From: DATDFB01 sp035276475
Lineage (GTDB): Bacteria > Acidobacteriota > Thermoanaerobaculia > Gp7-AA8
NCBI GenBank assembly: GCA_035276475.1
Contig: DATELQ010000110.1
Coordinates: 110,238-174,237 of the forward strand
Reading direction: 5' to 3'
Length of the DNA: 64,000 bases
Part shown: positions 34,898 to 44,700 of the stretch, in pieces
Layout of the letters: each line of letters opens with the position of its first letter
Numbering within the stretch: the first letter of the stretch is position 1
Notes under the pieces: generated by a model
Database searches by the model: none
What the model saw: only the letters and a program-made list of their open reading frames with translations
What the model was told of the DNA's origin: nothing
Translations under genes and position numbers: made by a program

Positions 34898-36075
34898 GAC
34901 TCGAATGCATCGGCTGCGGGAAAATTTTTCCGCTCGACGAAGTGCGGTACACGTGCGATTGCGGGAACCTCCTCAGCGTCGAGAGGGATGCGATCGCCGT
35001 CGGCCGCGATGTCTTCGACGCGCGACGCGCAAGCCGCAACCCGATCGATCAAAGCGGCGTGTGGCGCTTTCGCGAAGGCGTGCTCGACGTCGATGACGTC
35101 GTCACCCATCCCGAGGGGGCGACGCGGTTGTACGAGCGGGGCGGCATTTTTTTCAAACACGAGGGAGAGAACCCGACCGGCTCGTTCAAGGACCGCGGCA
35201 TGACCGTGGCGATGACGCAGGCGAAGCGCCTCGGCGCCCGCGCCGTGGCCTGCGCCTCGACCGGCAACACCAGCGCGTCGCTCGCCGCCTACGCCGCGCA
35301 GGCGGGCTTGCGCGCCATCGTCTTCATCCCCTCGGGCAAAGTCGCCGCCGGGAAGCTCGCCCAGACGCTCGCCTACGGCGCGACCGCGCTCTCCGTACGC
35401 GGCGACTTCGACGACGCCATGCGCCTCGTCCGCGAGGCCTGCGACACCCTCGGCATCTACCTCGTCAACTCGATCAATCCGTTCCGCATCGAAGGGCAGA
35501 AGACGATCGTCTGGGAGCTGCTGCAGGACCTCGAGTGGAACGCCCCCGACTGGATCGTCGTCCCCGCCGGAAACCTCGGCAACACGAGCGCGTTCGGCAA
35601 GGCGCTGCGCGAGGCGTTTGCGGCAGGGTGGATCGACCGCATGCCGCGCCTCGCCGCGATTCAGGCCTCCGGCGCGAATCCGTTCTACCGCGCGTTCACG
35701 GAGTCGTTCTCGCAGCGGCATCGCATGCAGGCGGAGACCGTCGCGAGCGCCATCCGCATCGGCGATCCGGTGAGCTACGAGAAAGCGGTGGCGGCCATCC
35801 GCGCGACGAACGGCATCGTCGAGGAGGTGACGGACGAGGAGCTGATGGCGGCGAAGCACGAGATCGACCGGATGGGCATCGGCTGCGAGCCCGCCTCGGC
35901 GACGACGCTCGCCGGGGTGAAGAAGCTGCGCGCGGCCGGCACGATGCGCGACGGCGAGCAAATCGCCTGCGTACTGACGGGGCACATCCTCAAGGATCCC
36001 GACGCGATTCTGAAAACGGTGTCGACCATCGAGATCGAGCCGACGATCGAAGCCGTAGGGAAGGCTTTGGGCTAG
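34894..36075 (+). CDS. thrC: Threonine synthase
   Basis: A 393-residue PLP enzyme converting O-phosphohomoserine to threonine. The PLP lysine lies in HEGENPTGSFKDRG, the phosphate-binding loop in CASTGNTSAS, and later NLGNTSAF and GIGCEPASATT motifs are present. The N-terminus has the rubredoxin-like Cys pattern CIGCGKIF...YTCDCG found in the archaeal/bacterial type without the long plant extension. It ends on TAG that is also the start of a putative tRNA promoter. Confidence 0.96.
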   Translation: MRLECIGCGKIFPLDEVRYTCDCGNLLSVERDAIAVGRDVFDARRASRNPIDQSGVWRFREGVLDVDDVVTHPEGATRLYERGGIFFKHEGENPTGSFKDRGMTVAMTQAKRLGARAVACASTGNTSASLAAYAAQAGLRAIVFIPSGKVAAGKLAQTLAYGATALSVRGDFDDAMRLVREACDTLGIYLVNSINPFRIEGQKTIVWELLQDLEWNAPDWIVVPAGNLGNTSAFGKALREAFAAGWIDRMPRLAAIQASGANPFYRAFTESFSQRHRMQAETVASAIRIGDPVSYEKAVAAIRATNGIVEEVTDEELMAAKHEIDRMGIGCEPASATTLAGVKKLRAAGTMRDGEQIACVLTGHILKDPDAILKTVSTIEIEPTIEAVGKALG

Positions 36076-36086
36076 AATCGCGTTCC
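36073..36086 (+). promoter_or_regulatory. Putative -10 element before tRNA-Ser(GCT)
   Basis: TAGAATCGCGTTCC, identical over 14 bases to the element at 27394 before the other tRNA-Ser gene. Here too it begins with the stop codon of the preceding gene. The tRNA starts 28 bases later. Confidence 0.45.
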
Positions 36087-36114
36087 TCAGGTTTCCAACC
36101 GTAGGCCACGACGC

Positions 36115-36208
36115 GGAGAGATGGGTGAGTGGCTGAAACCAGCGGTTTGCTAAACCGCCGTAGGGCCTTAAAGCTCTACCGAGGGTTCGAATCCCTCTCT
36201 CTCCGCCA
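36115..36208 (+). tRNA. tRNA-Ser(GCT)
   Basis: A 94-base type II tRNA. The acceptor GGAGAGA pairs with TCTCTCC, followed by G and an encoded CCA. The anticodon loop TTGCTAA has anticodon GCT in the stem CGGT/ACCG. The variable arm is long and the T arm reads GAGGGTTCGAATCCCTC. Confidence 0.97.
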
Positions 36209-36328
36209 TATCGCCGGTTTCCAGCGAGGACACGAATCCCTTGTTTAGGACAGGCGCGCTCGTTCCGCCGCTCACTGGTCGTCGAAAACTCTGGCACCTG
36301 TCGCGCACGCCCGGCGCCCGGAGGTCCC

Positions 36329-37918
36329 ATGCCCCGTCGTTTCGTGTTCTTGGCAATGTTCGTCTGCAGCGCTGTCGCTGCCTCGGCGCAGGTGCAGGAG
36401 CAGATCACGGTAGAAGCGGTCGACGTTCCCGTTTACGTCTACAGTCAAGGGAAGCCAGTCCGGGACCTCACGAAAGACGACTTCGAGCTGTACGTGAACC
36501 GGAAGCGTCAGGTCATCGACTACTTTGAAATCGTCGATTTCGCCGAGTCGGCGGCCGCGTCACCGGAAGAAGCCCCGTCGGCCGCGTCTCACGCCGAGCT
36601 CCGCGAACGGCGCCTCTTTTTGCTTCTATTCGATCTCATCTTCAAGCACCCGAACTTCGTCCCATACGCCTCGGCCCTCAACCGCAGCCGGCGCGCCGCC
36701 GTCGACATGGTCGATCACGCCCTTCCGACCGATCTGTTCGCGGTCGCGGCGATCACCGGCGGTGGCGTCAAGTTCGTATCGCCGTTTCTCCGCGACCACG
36801 ATGCCGTCCGCCGCGCGATCCTGCAACTCGCGCCGAGCAAAACGCATGACGAGCTCGGTCTCTCCATCACGGCCTCTGAGCGCGAAATGGCGGACGCGTG
36901 GGGCAGCGCCTCCCTGCCGGATCTCCTCGGGGCCGCTAAGGCTCTTGCAGCTGACCGTGAAGCGTATCTTGCCAAGGAACGGATCGAGAGCTACGCCAAA
37001 GTCGCCGACCGCCTTCGCGGACTGGAGGGATTCAAGCACGTCATCCTCTTTTCGGACGGCTATCCCTTCGATCCGGCGAGACAGGGCAGCAGCGTGAAAG
37101 GAATGGCGGCTGCGTTCCAGTCGGCGAACGCGTACCTTCACACCGTCGACCTGACGCCGATGGCGACCGGCTCGGATCCGGCAGTCATGTCGCCGCCAGA
37201 CGTATCAGCGCTAGAGCGTCCGACCGTGAACCATGAGGCCTTCGCGATTCCTGGCGTTGATTGGTTCGCCCCGCAGCGGAGCGTCATTCCTCCGTCGGAG
37301 AACGAGTCGCTCTACGTGATGTCCAACGCGACCGGCGGTTCGTGGGTCCATTGGACGGCGGGCCGGATGGCGCCGGCACTCCAGAACCTGTCGGCGTCGT
37401 ACAGCGCCGTTTACCGCATCGGGTTCAAGCCATCTGACGCCCGCAAAGGGCACAACGACATCGACGTGAAGGTGAAGAACCTCCCGCGGGGCGCGACGGT
37501 GTCGTTCCGGAGGGGCTTCTCCGCAACCGTTGCAGCGAAAGCCGCCGCGGTCACTGACCCGCTGCTTCTGGCCGACATCATTCAAAACGATGTGCCGCAA
37601 AGCGGGACGCCGCCAGAGGTCGCGGTCGCGGGCCGCCGGATCGAGGTGCTCGTTCCGATCCGCAGTCTCTCGAGACAGCTCGGCGCGCTCAACGCCGTGC
37701 AGGTATTGTTGTACGTGTTCGACTCCAAGGGCGTTCCGGTTCTGGCGAAGCAGAAGGCATTCACGCTCAAGGGTCGCGGAACGACGGATCGAGTCATTCA
37801 ACAGAAGCTCGACCTCGCGCCGGGGAGCTATGTCGCCAAGGTCCTACTGCGCACCAACGACTCGCTGGCGTTCGTGAAGAAGCCGTTCGCCATCGGGCCG
37901 GATGGGCCTTCTGAGTGA
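36329..37918 (+). CDS. VWFA-related secreted protein (Acidobacteriota type)
   Basis: A 529-residue protein with a signal peptide (MPRRFVFLAMFVCSAVAASAQ). The conserved opening VDVPVYVYSQGKPVRDLTKDDFELYVNRKRQ, then a von Willebrand A-like domain with LFLLLFDLIF, the KHVILFSDGYPFD beta strand and GGSWVHWTAG, matches the VWFA-related family (TIGR03436 type) expanded in Acidobacteriota. The MIDAS motif reads DLIFKH rather than DxSxS, so metal-dependent adhesion is doubtful. GGAGG precedes the ATG. The first ~35 residues of the mature part are typical of the family. Confidence 0.88.
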   Translation: MPRRFVFLAMFVCSAVAASAQVQEQITVEAVDVPVYVYSQGKPVRDLTKDDFELYVNRKRQVIDYFEIVDFAESAAASPEEAPSAASHAELRERRLFLLLFDLIFKHPNFVPYASALNRSRRAAVDMVDHALPTDLFAVAAITGGGVKFVSPFLRDHDAVRRAILQLAPSKTHDELGLSITASEREMADAWGSASLPDLLGAAKALAADREAYLAKERIESYAKVADRLRGLEGFKHVILFSDGYPFDPARQGSSVKGMAAAFQSANAYLHTVDLTPMATGSDPAVMSPPDVSALERPTVNHEAFAIPGVDWFAPQRSVIPPSENESLYVMSNATGGSWVHWTAGRMAPALQNLSASYSAVYRIGFKPSDARKGHNDIDVKVKNLPRGATVSFRRGFSATVAAKAAAVTDPLLLADIIQNDVPQSGTPPEVAVAGRRIEVLVPIRSLSRQLGALNAVQVLLYVFDSKGVPVLAKQKAFTLKGRGTTDRVIQQKLDLAPGSYVAKVLLRTNDSLAFVKKPFAIGPDGPSE

Positions 37919-38038
37919 CACGGATTCGACGCGGCGCGTAGCTCTCCTGCCGCACTCTACTGGCACAGTTCATGAAGCCCGTTAAAAGCGCTTTACGCGC
38001 AGTGCACGCAGTTCTCGCAGTACCTAAAAGGAGACACT

Positions 38039-38449
38039 ATGGCTTCTACGAGCAAGCGCGGTTTTGCGTCAATGGACCCGTCCAAACAGCGGGAGATTGC
38101 GAGCAAGGGTGGTCGCGCCGCCCACGCCAAAGGGACCGCCCACGAGTTCACGTCGGACGAAGCGCGCGTCGCCGGCCGTAAGGGCGGTGAAGCGGTCAGC
38201 CGCGACCGGGCCCACATGTCGGCCATCGGCCGCGAAGGAGGTCACAGCCGCGGGCGGACGCGCCAGTCGCAGGTCAGTCAGGGAATGGGCGGCGGAGCGT
38301 CGACGGACATGGAGCGCGGCACCTACATCGGCCAGGGCTCCGACCGGGAATCCTCCGGCATGGGCTCGAACCTCGGTCGCAACGAGCAGCGCACGAACGA
38401 TCAGTCGTCCGCGAATCGCGGCGAGTTCGGCAACCGCGGCCAGTTCTAA
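38039..38449 (+). CDS. KGG-repeat general stress protein
   Basis: A 136-residue hydrophilic protein. The N-terminal half has the characteristic repeats SMDPSKQREIASKGGRAAH, RKGGEAVS and REGGHSRG of stress-induced KGG proteins (GsiB/Em-like). The C-terminal half is a Gly/Ser/Gln/Asn-rich, disordered segment. Such proteins accumulate in general stress or desiccation. An AAAGGAG Shine-Dalgarno sequence lies 7 bases before the ATG. It is flanked by 120-bp and 96-bp spacers, so is probably monocistronic. Confidence 0.9.
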   Translation: MASTSKRGFASMDPSKQREIASKGGRAAHAKGTAHEFTSDEARVAGRKGGEAVSRDRAHMSAIGREGGHSRGRTRQSQVSQGMGGGASTDMERGTYIGQGSDRESSGMGSNLGRNEQRTNDQSSANRGEFGNRGQF

Positions 38450-38545
38450 GGTGGGAGGGGGCATCTGCCCCCTGCCCCCGCATCCCGCCCCCTTCGTTTG
38501 GAGTAGCATGCGCGCCGCAGAATCGCCTACGAAGGAGGCCCTGTT

Positions 38546-39280
38546 TTGAAGACCATCATCTCTGCACTCCTGCTGGCCGCGCTCGCGGCGTGCGCCCCCG
38601 CGAACCGCGACACGGCGGCGTCGGACACGACCAAGTCCGCCACGGCCACGGGGTATAGCAGCACCACGTCGTCGTCCGTCTCGAATCCCGTGACCACCAG
38701 CGCGGCCCCTGCGCCGACAGCAAAAGCCGAGGAGAATCGACCGATGGAGTACTACAAAGACAAGGTCGCGGAGCTGCACACCTCCGCCGGTGAGATCGAC
38801 ATCCGCTTCTACCCCGACGCCGCGCCGAATCACGTCAAGAACTTCATCGACCTCGCCGAGAAGGGCTTCTACAACGGCACGAAGTTCCACCGCGTCATCC
38901 CCGGCTTCATGATCCAGGGCGGCGACCCGAACACCGTCTCCGGCTCCGTCTACACCTGGGGCACCGGCGGCTCGGGCAAGAACATCCCGGCGGAGTTCAA
39001 CAGCATCCACCACGCCCGCGGCGTCGTCTCCATGGCCCGCGCTCAGGACCCCAACAGCGCCTCGTCGCAGTTCTTCATCTGCGTCGCCGACGCCGGCTTC
39101 CTCGACGGGCAGTACACCGCCTTCGGGAAAGTCACGAAGGGGATGGACGTCGCCGACAAGATCGTCAACGCATCGCGCGGCGCGAACGACCGTCCGGACA
39201 ACCCGACCTCGATCGACAAGATCGTCATCCGCGAGGCGAAGCCGGACGAGAAAGGCCCCGCGCCGACCGGCGGTCGATGA
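38546..39280 (+). CDS. Cyclophilin-type peptidyl-prolyl isomerase, lipoprotein
   Basis: A 244-residue protein starting at TTG 38546 behind GGAGG. A lipoprotein signal (MKTIISALLLAALAAC, lipid Cys at 16) and a ~45-residue Ser/Thr/Ala-rich linker precede a cyclophilin domain: FHRVIPGFMIQGGDP, SMARAQDPNSASSQFFIC, FGKVTKGMDV. It should act on periplasmic proteins. It overlaps the downstream kinase by 4 bases, so expression may be coupled. Confidence 0.95.
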   Translation: MKTIISALLLAALAACAPANRDTAASDTTKSATATGYSSTTSSSVSNPVTTSAAPAPTAKAEENRPMEYYKDKVAELHTSAGEIDIRFYPDAAPNHVKNFIDLAEKGFYNGTKFHRVIPGFMIQGGDPNTVSGSVYTWGTGGSGKNIPAEFNSIHHARGVVSMARAQDPNSASSQFFICVADAGFLDGQYTAFGKVTKGMDVADKIVNASRGANDRPDNPTSIDKIVIREAKPDEKGPAPTGGR

Positions 39281-40240
39281 CCATCAGTCCGTCTCTGCCC
39301 GCCGACGCGGCGAAGTTCCTCACCGGACGCGTGGGCGAGGGATGGACGGTCCAACCGCTCCTCGGCGACGCCTCGACGCGCCGCTATTTCCGCGTGCAGC
39401 TGCCCGACGGCGGCACGCGCATGCTCGCCTACTACGCGCCGGAGCTGCGCGAGCAGCTCCGGCGTTTCCTCGCCGCGTACGACGCCGTCTCGCCGCACGC
39501 GCGCGTGCCCGAAGTCCTGGCGTACGACGACGCCTGCGTGCTGCAGACGGACGTCGGCGACCGCACGCTCTTCGACCTCCTGCACCAGCGCGACACCGAC
39601 GCGCTGTCGTGCTACGCGCGGGCCATCGAGATCGTCAAAGAGTTTCAGCGCGCCGGCCCCCTGGCGATCAACCCGCCGTTCGACGCCGCGTTTTTCTTGA
39701 AAGAAATGGAGATGACGCGGGAGTTCTACGTCCAGCGGCTGATGGGCGTGACGCGCAGCGACGAACTGAAACCGCTCTTCATAAAGCTGGCCGAGAACAT
39801 CGCGCAACATCCCTACGTACTTTGCCATCGCGATTATCATGGTCAAAATCTTCATCTTTTTAATCAGCATATTTACTTGATCGATTATCAAGACCTGAGA
39901 ATGGGTCCTGACACGTACGACGTCGCCTCGCTTCTGCGCGACCGCGGCGTGGCCGAGATCCTCGGTTCGGACCGCGAGCTCGAGCTCGTCGACGACTACG
40001 GCGCCGACCGCCATCGCTACTTCGAGACCCTGCTCCAGCGGTCTCTCAAGATCCTCGGCACCTTCGCCCGCCAGCCCATCGAGCGCGGGCGCCTGCACTA
40101 CCTCGAATTCATCCCCTCGACGCTCTCCAGCGTCCGCCGCTGCCTCGCCGAGCTCCCCGAGCTCGCCCCGCTGGCGCGGCTATTCCCGATGGACTTTTCG
40201 CTCGACCACGCGCGCGAGCGGCTGAAAGGAACTCCGACCG

Positions 40241-41269
<1,029 letters not shown>

Positions 41270-41270
41270 C

Positions 41271-41609
41271 GTGAAGCCCGACTTCGTCACGCACTTTCGC
41301 GCCGGCGTCGCACACTTCAACGCCACGGAGTTCTGGGAAGCGCACGAGTCGTGGGAAACGCTGTGGCTCGTGGCGCAAACCGACATCAAGCAATTTTTGC
41401 AGGGGATGATTCAAATCGCCGCGGCGTACCACCACGTCAAGCGTGGCACGCTGGCCGGCGCGCCGCGGTTATTCGAGGCCGGGATGCGCAAGCTGGCGCC
41501 GTTTCCGCAAGATTTCTGTGGCGTGGATCGCTCGGCGATCGCGTCGCTCGCCGGCGAATTTCCGAAGCTGATTGAGATCTCCATCACGCCGCCCGCAGAC
41601 GACTGGTGA
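41271..41609 (+). CDS. DUF309 family protein
   Basis: A 112-residue protein starting at GTG one base after the preceding stop. It contains the hallmark FNATEFWEAHESWETLWL and LQGMIQIAAAYHHVKRG of DUF309, a small all-alpha protein of unknown function. The conserved Glu/His/Trp suggest a ligand or metal pocket, not demonstrated. Confidence 0.9.
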   Translation: MKPDFVTHFRAGVAHFNATEFWEAHESWETLWLVAQTDIKQFLQGMIQIAAAYHHVKRGTLAGAPRLFEAGMRKLAPFPQDFCGVDRSAIASLAGEFPKLIEISITPPADDW

Positions 41610-41661
41610 TCGGATACAATCCACACGACCCCACGAAAAATCTTCGCCGCGCGAGGATCCG

Positions 41662-42666
41662 ATGCAGGAAATCGATCAACGGGACCGGGAGTTGTTGGGC
41701 GCCCTGCAAGGTGAGCTTCCGTTGTTGTCGACGCCGTTCGCGGTCGTCGGTCAGATGATCGACATGTCGGAAAAGGAAGTGATCAAGCGGACGGAGCGCC
41801 TCAAGCGCGACGGCTACGTGCGCGCCGTCGCCGCGCAGTTCGAGCCGCGCGCGCTCGGCTACCGCTCCTGCCTCGTGGCCGCGAAAGTCGATCCCGAGCG
41901 CATCGACGACGCGGCCACGGCGATCAACGCCCACCCCGGCGTCACGCAAAACTACAAGCGCAATCACGAGTTCAATCTCTGGTTCACGATCGCCATCGCG
42001 CCGACGTCGAAGCTCGGCCTCGACAAGACGATCGAGATCCTCGGCGCCGAAGGCGATTGCGACACGGTGCGCCCGCTGCCGACGCTCAAGCAGTTCAAGA
42101 CGAGCGACGACGACGGCCACGCCGACGACAAGTACACGCCGCTGACGCCGGGCGAGATCGAGTGCATCCGCCTTCTGCAGCGCGATCTGCCGCTGCAGCC
42201 GCGCCCGTTCGACGCGCTGGCGAAGAACGGCGGCCTCTCCAGCGATGAATTGCTCGGCACCGCGCGCTCGCTGCTCAAGCGCGGGCAGATGCGCCGCTTC
42301 GGCGCCGTCCTCCAGTCGCGCAAGGCGGGGTTCTCCGCGAGCGCGATGGGCGTGTGGGTCGTCCCAGACGGGCGCGTCGACGAGATCGGCGCGCAGATGT
42401 CGCAGAACAAGGCCGTGTCGCACTGCTACCTCCGCCCCGTCTACGACGACTGGCCCTACAACCTCTACACGATCGTGCACGGCCGCTCCGTCGACGAGTG
42501 CGAGTCGATCATCAACGACCTCGCCACCGACACCGGCATCGACGAGAAGCAGGCGCTCTATCCGACGAAGGAGTACAAGAAGGCGCGCATCAATCTCTTC
42601 TCCTCGGAGTGCGACGAGTGGGAGTCGACGCACGGCGCGGCGCAGGCGGCGTCAGCCGCGTCGTAG
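41662..42666 (+). CDS. Fused siroheme decarboxylase-like protein (AhbA/AhbB or NirDL type)
   Basis: A 334-residue protein of two Lrp/AsnC-like halves. Half 1 (about 1-155) has an HTH (QMIDMSEKEVIKRTERLKRDGY) and the YKRNHEFNLWFTI motif; half 2 (about 165-325) has a second HTH and HCYLRPVYDDWPYNLYTIVHG. These two motifs mark siroheme decarboxylases, which make 12,18-didecarboxysiroheme for the alternative haem or haem d1 routes. Both halves in one chain resembles NirDL. ATG 41662 follows a GAGG sequence; TACAAT at 41615 could be its -10. No other ahb or nir gene is in the window. Confidence 0.85.
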   Translation: MQEIDQRDRELLGALQGELPLLSTPFAVVGQMIDMSEKEVIKRTERLKRDGYVRAVAAQFEPRALGYRSCLVAAKVDPERIDDAATAINAHPGVTQNYKRNHEFNLWFTIAIAPTSKLGLDKTIEILGAEGDCDTVRPLPTLKQFKTSDDDGHADDKYTPLTPGEIECIRLLQRDLPLQPRPFDALAKNGGLSSDELLGTARSLLKRGQMRRFGAVLQSRKAGFSASAMGVWVVPDGRVDEIGAQMSQNKAVSHCYLRPVYDDWPYNLYTIVHGRSVDECESIINDLATDTGIDEKQALYPTKEYKKARINLFSSECDEWESTHGAAQAASAAS

Positions 42667-42713
42667 CGCCTTTCCGGCACACTTCTTGAGCCCATCCTGG
42701 CGGAGGTTTTGTC

Positions 42714-43544
42714 ATGCCCGAGCCGCATTCGGATCGGAGCACCGGCCTCGTGTTTTTGGGCGTGCTCCAGGTCCTTCTCGGATTGCTGTCCGTTCTCTTT
42801 CTGCTCCGCACCGCCGCGACCGCGCGCGTGAACGTCGCGCAGAGTCTGTTTCTCTTCAGCGTCGCCGCGTTCTACTTCGTCGTGACCGGCATCGGCTCAA
42901 TTCGCGGCCGCCGCTGGGCGCGCGCTCTCATCGCCGCCGTCAGCGGCGCATGGACGGTGCTCGGCACCTTCGGCCTGGCGTTGGTCTTCATGCTCTTCCG
43001 GCAGACGCCGTCGGCGGGCATGATCGCGGTTTTCGCGACCCTGCTCATCGCGCTGCCGCTCGTTCTGACGCTCTTCTACTCATCGCGTGACGCTGCACTC
43101 ACCGCGGACGAGCGCGACCCGAAGCTCCGCTGGACCGACCGCGCGCCCGTTCCCGTGCTGGCGCTCTGCGCCGTGCTCGCTTTCAGCGCGGTCGAGATGC
43201 TGATCAACTCCGGGAAGGAGACCTTCACCTTCTTCGGACAGCCGCTCGCGGGCGCGCCGGCGGCGCTGGCGATGATCGCGCTCGGCATCCTCTTCGCGCA
43301 CGTCGCCATTCAGGCGTACCGGCTGCGCGAGTCGGCGTGGTGGGTGCTGCTCCTGTTGCACGCCATCAGCGGCGCGACGTCGTTGATGACGCTGCCGCGC
43401 AGCACGGTCCTGGTGAACCGGCCCGCGCTGTGGGCCGCGTTCGCCATCGGCTGGCTCGCCTATCTCGGATTCCTGCTCTACGTGCGGCGCTACTTCGCGC
43501 CGCACGGAGAACGGGCGCCGGCGCCCGTTCTCTCCTCTACCTGA
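42714..43544 (+). CDS. Multi-pass membrane protein, unknown function
   Basis: A 276-residue protein with about seven hydrophobic segments (first near residues 10-30, last near 245-262) separated by short loops, and no recognisable motif. GGAGG is 8 bases before the ATG. The last codons overlap a perfect 26-bp palindrome and the convergent parvulin gene by 8 bases. I do not recognise the family. Confidence 0.7.
   Translation: MPEPHSDRSTGLVFLGVLQVLLGLLSVLFLLRTAATARVNVAQSLFLFSVAAFYFVVTGIGSIRGRRWARALIAAVSGAWTVLGTFGLALVFMLFRQTPSAGMIAVFATLLIALPLVLTLFYSSRDAALTADERDPKLRWTDRAPVPVLALCAVLAFSAVEMLINSGKETFTFFGQPLAGAPAALAMIALGILFAHVAIQAYRLRESAWWVLLLLHAISGATSLMTLPRSTVLVNRPALWAAFAIGWLAYLGFLLYVRRYFAPHGERAPAPVLSST
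43507..43532. terminator. Perfect 26-bp palindrome at convergent gene ends
   Basis: GAGAACGGGCGCC followed directly by GGCGCCCGTTCTC. It can form an 11-bp stem with a CCGG loop and lies at the meeting point of two convergent genes, so it may terminate both. No U-tract follows on either strand. Confidence 0.5.
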
Positions 43545-44469
43545 TGTTCTCGGGATAGATCGCCATCTTGCTGGTGGCGCGCAGCTCGTTGGTGAGGCGC
43601 GTCACCGCTTCCATCACTTCGGTGGCGTGCTGCGTGAGGAGGTACTCGCGCAGCACCGGCTTCACGCGCTCGTACGACTCGTGGCCGGCCGCTTCGCGCG
43701 CTTCGACGAGGATGATGTGGTAGCCGAAGCGCGTCTCGACGATGCCGCTGGGGATGCCCGGCTCGAGCTTGAACGCGGCCGCTTCGAACTGCGGATCGAG
43801 CTGCCCCTTCACGACCCATCCGAGGTCGCCGCCGGTCTCCGCCGAGCCATCCTCGGAGTATTTGCGCGCCATCTCCGCGAAGTACGAGCCGCGGATGCGC
43901 GCCGCCGCGGCCGGGTCGGCGGCGTGGACGCTGCCGCTCTTCGCGTGCAGCTCGGTCGCCACCTGCTTGATGGCCTCGAGGGCCTGCTCGTTGGATTTCG
44001 GATGCGGGCCGGCCCCGTTGCCGACGATGACGATGTGCCGCACCTTCACGCGCTCCGGCGTCGTGAACTCGTCGGGATGCTCGTCGTAGTACTTCTTGAC
44101 GTCGGCGTCCTTCACGACCTGGGAGGAGACGACGTCGCGCACGTAGCGGTCGAAGAGCGCGGCCTCCTTCGCCGTCTCCATCTCCGCCTGAACGTCGGGC
44201 TTCTTGTCGAAGCCGGACTTGAGCGCTTCCTGCACGAGCAGGCGCTTGCGGAGGTAGTTGTCGAGGAAGCCGGCCTTGCCGCCGGTGGCGTTGTACTGTT
44301 CGCGCATGGCCGGCGCGAGGCGCGCGTACATCGAGTCGAGCTTCGAGGCCGTGATGGTCTCGCCGTTGATGATGGCCACGATCGGATCGGCGCTCGCCGC
44401 CGGCGTCTCCTGCGCCACGAGCGGCAGCGCGAAAACGGCCAGCGACAAGGAAAGTAGGGTGCGTTTCAT
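43537..44469 (-). CDS. Periplasmic parvulin-type peptidyl-prolyl isomerase (SurA/PrsA-like)
   Basis: A 310-residue exported protein (signal MKRTLLSLSLAVFALPLVAQ). An N-terminal SurA-like chaperone segment (VAIINGETITASKLDSMYARL, LDNYLRKRLLVQEA) precedes a parvulin domain with VRHIVIVGNG, SEDGSAETGGDLGWVVKGQLDPQFEAAAFKLEPGIPSGIVETRFGYHIILVE. It likely assists outer-membrane protein folding. It overlaps the convergent membrane protein gene by 8 bases. Confidence 0.93.
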   Translation of the reverse strand: MKRTLLSLSLAVFALPLVAQETPAASADPIVAIINGETITASKLDSMYARLAPAMREQYNATGGKAGFLDNYLRKRLLVQEALKSGFDKKPDVQAEMETAKEAALFDRYVRDVVSSQVVKDADVKKYYDEHPDEFTTPERVKVRHIVIVGNGAGPHPKSNEQALEAIKQVATELHAKSGSVHAADPAAAARIRGSYFAEMARKYSEDGSAETGGDLGWVVKGQLDPQFEAAAFKLEPGIPSGIVETRFGYHIILVEAREAAGHESYERVKPVLREYLLTQHATEVMEAVTRLTNELRATSKMAIYPENIR

Positions 44470-44700
44470 CAAAATGAAGGTCCTCCAGAGTGAATCAGAC
44501 GACGCGGTGCGCAACAGGGTTACGGGAGGGGAGCATTCCGGCGTCTACGAACTGTAGAGCGCGGGGGCGTTTTCCACGTCAAGGGCAATCTTTGTTTTCC
44601 ACAGCCGCGAGATACGACCCGTGTGGAGAAACTGCGGACTCTTTGCGGACGTCCGGGCGGGCCGCAAAATCATCTCTACAATCCGTGGAACCGTCTCACG

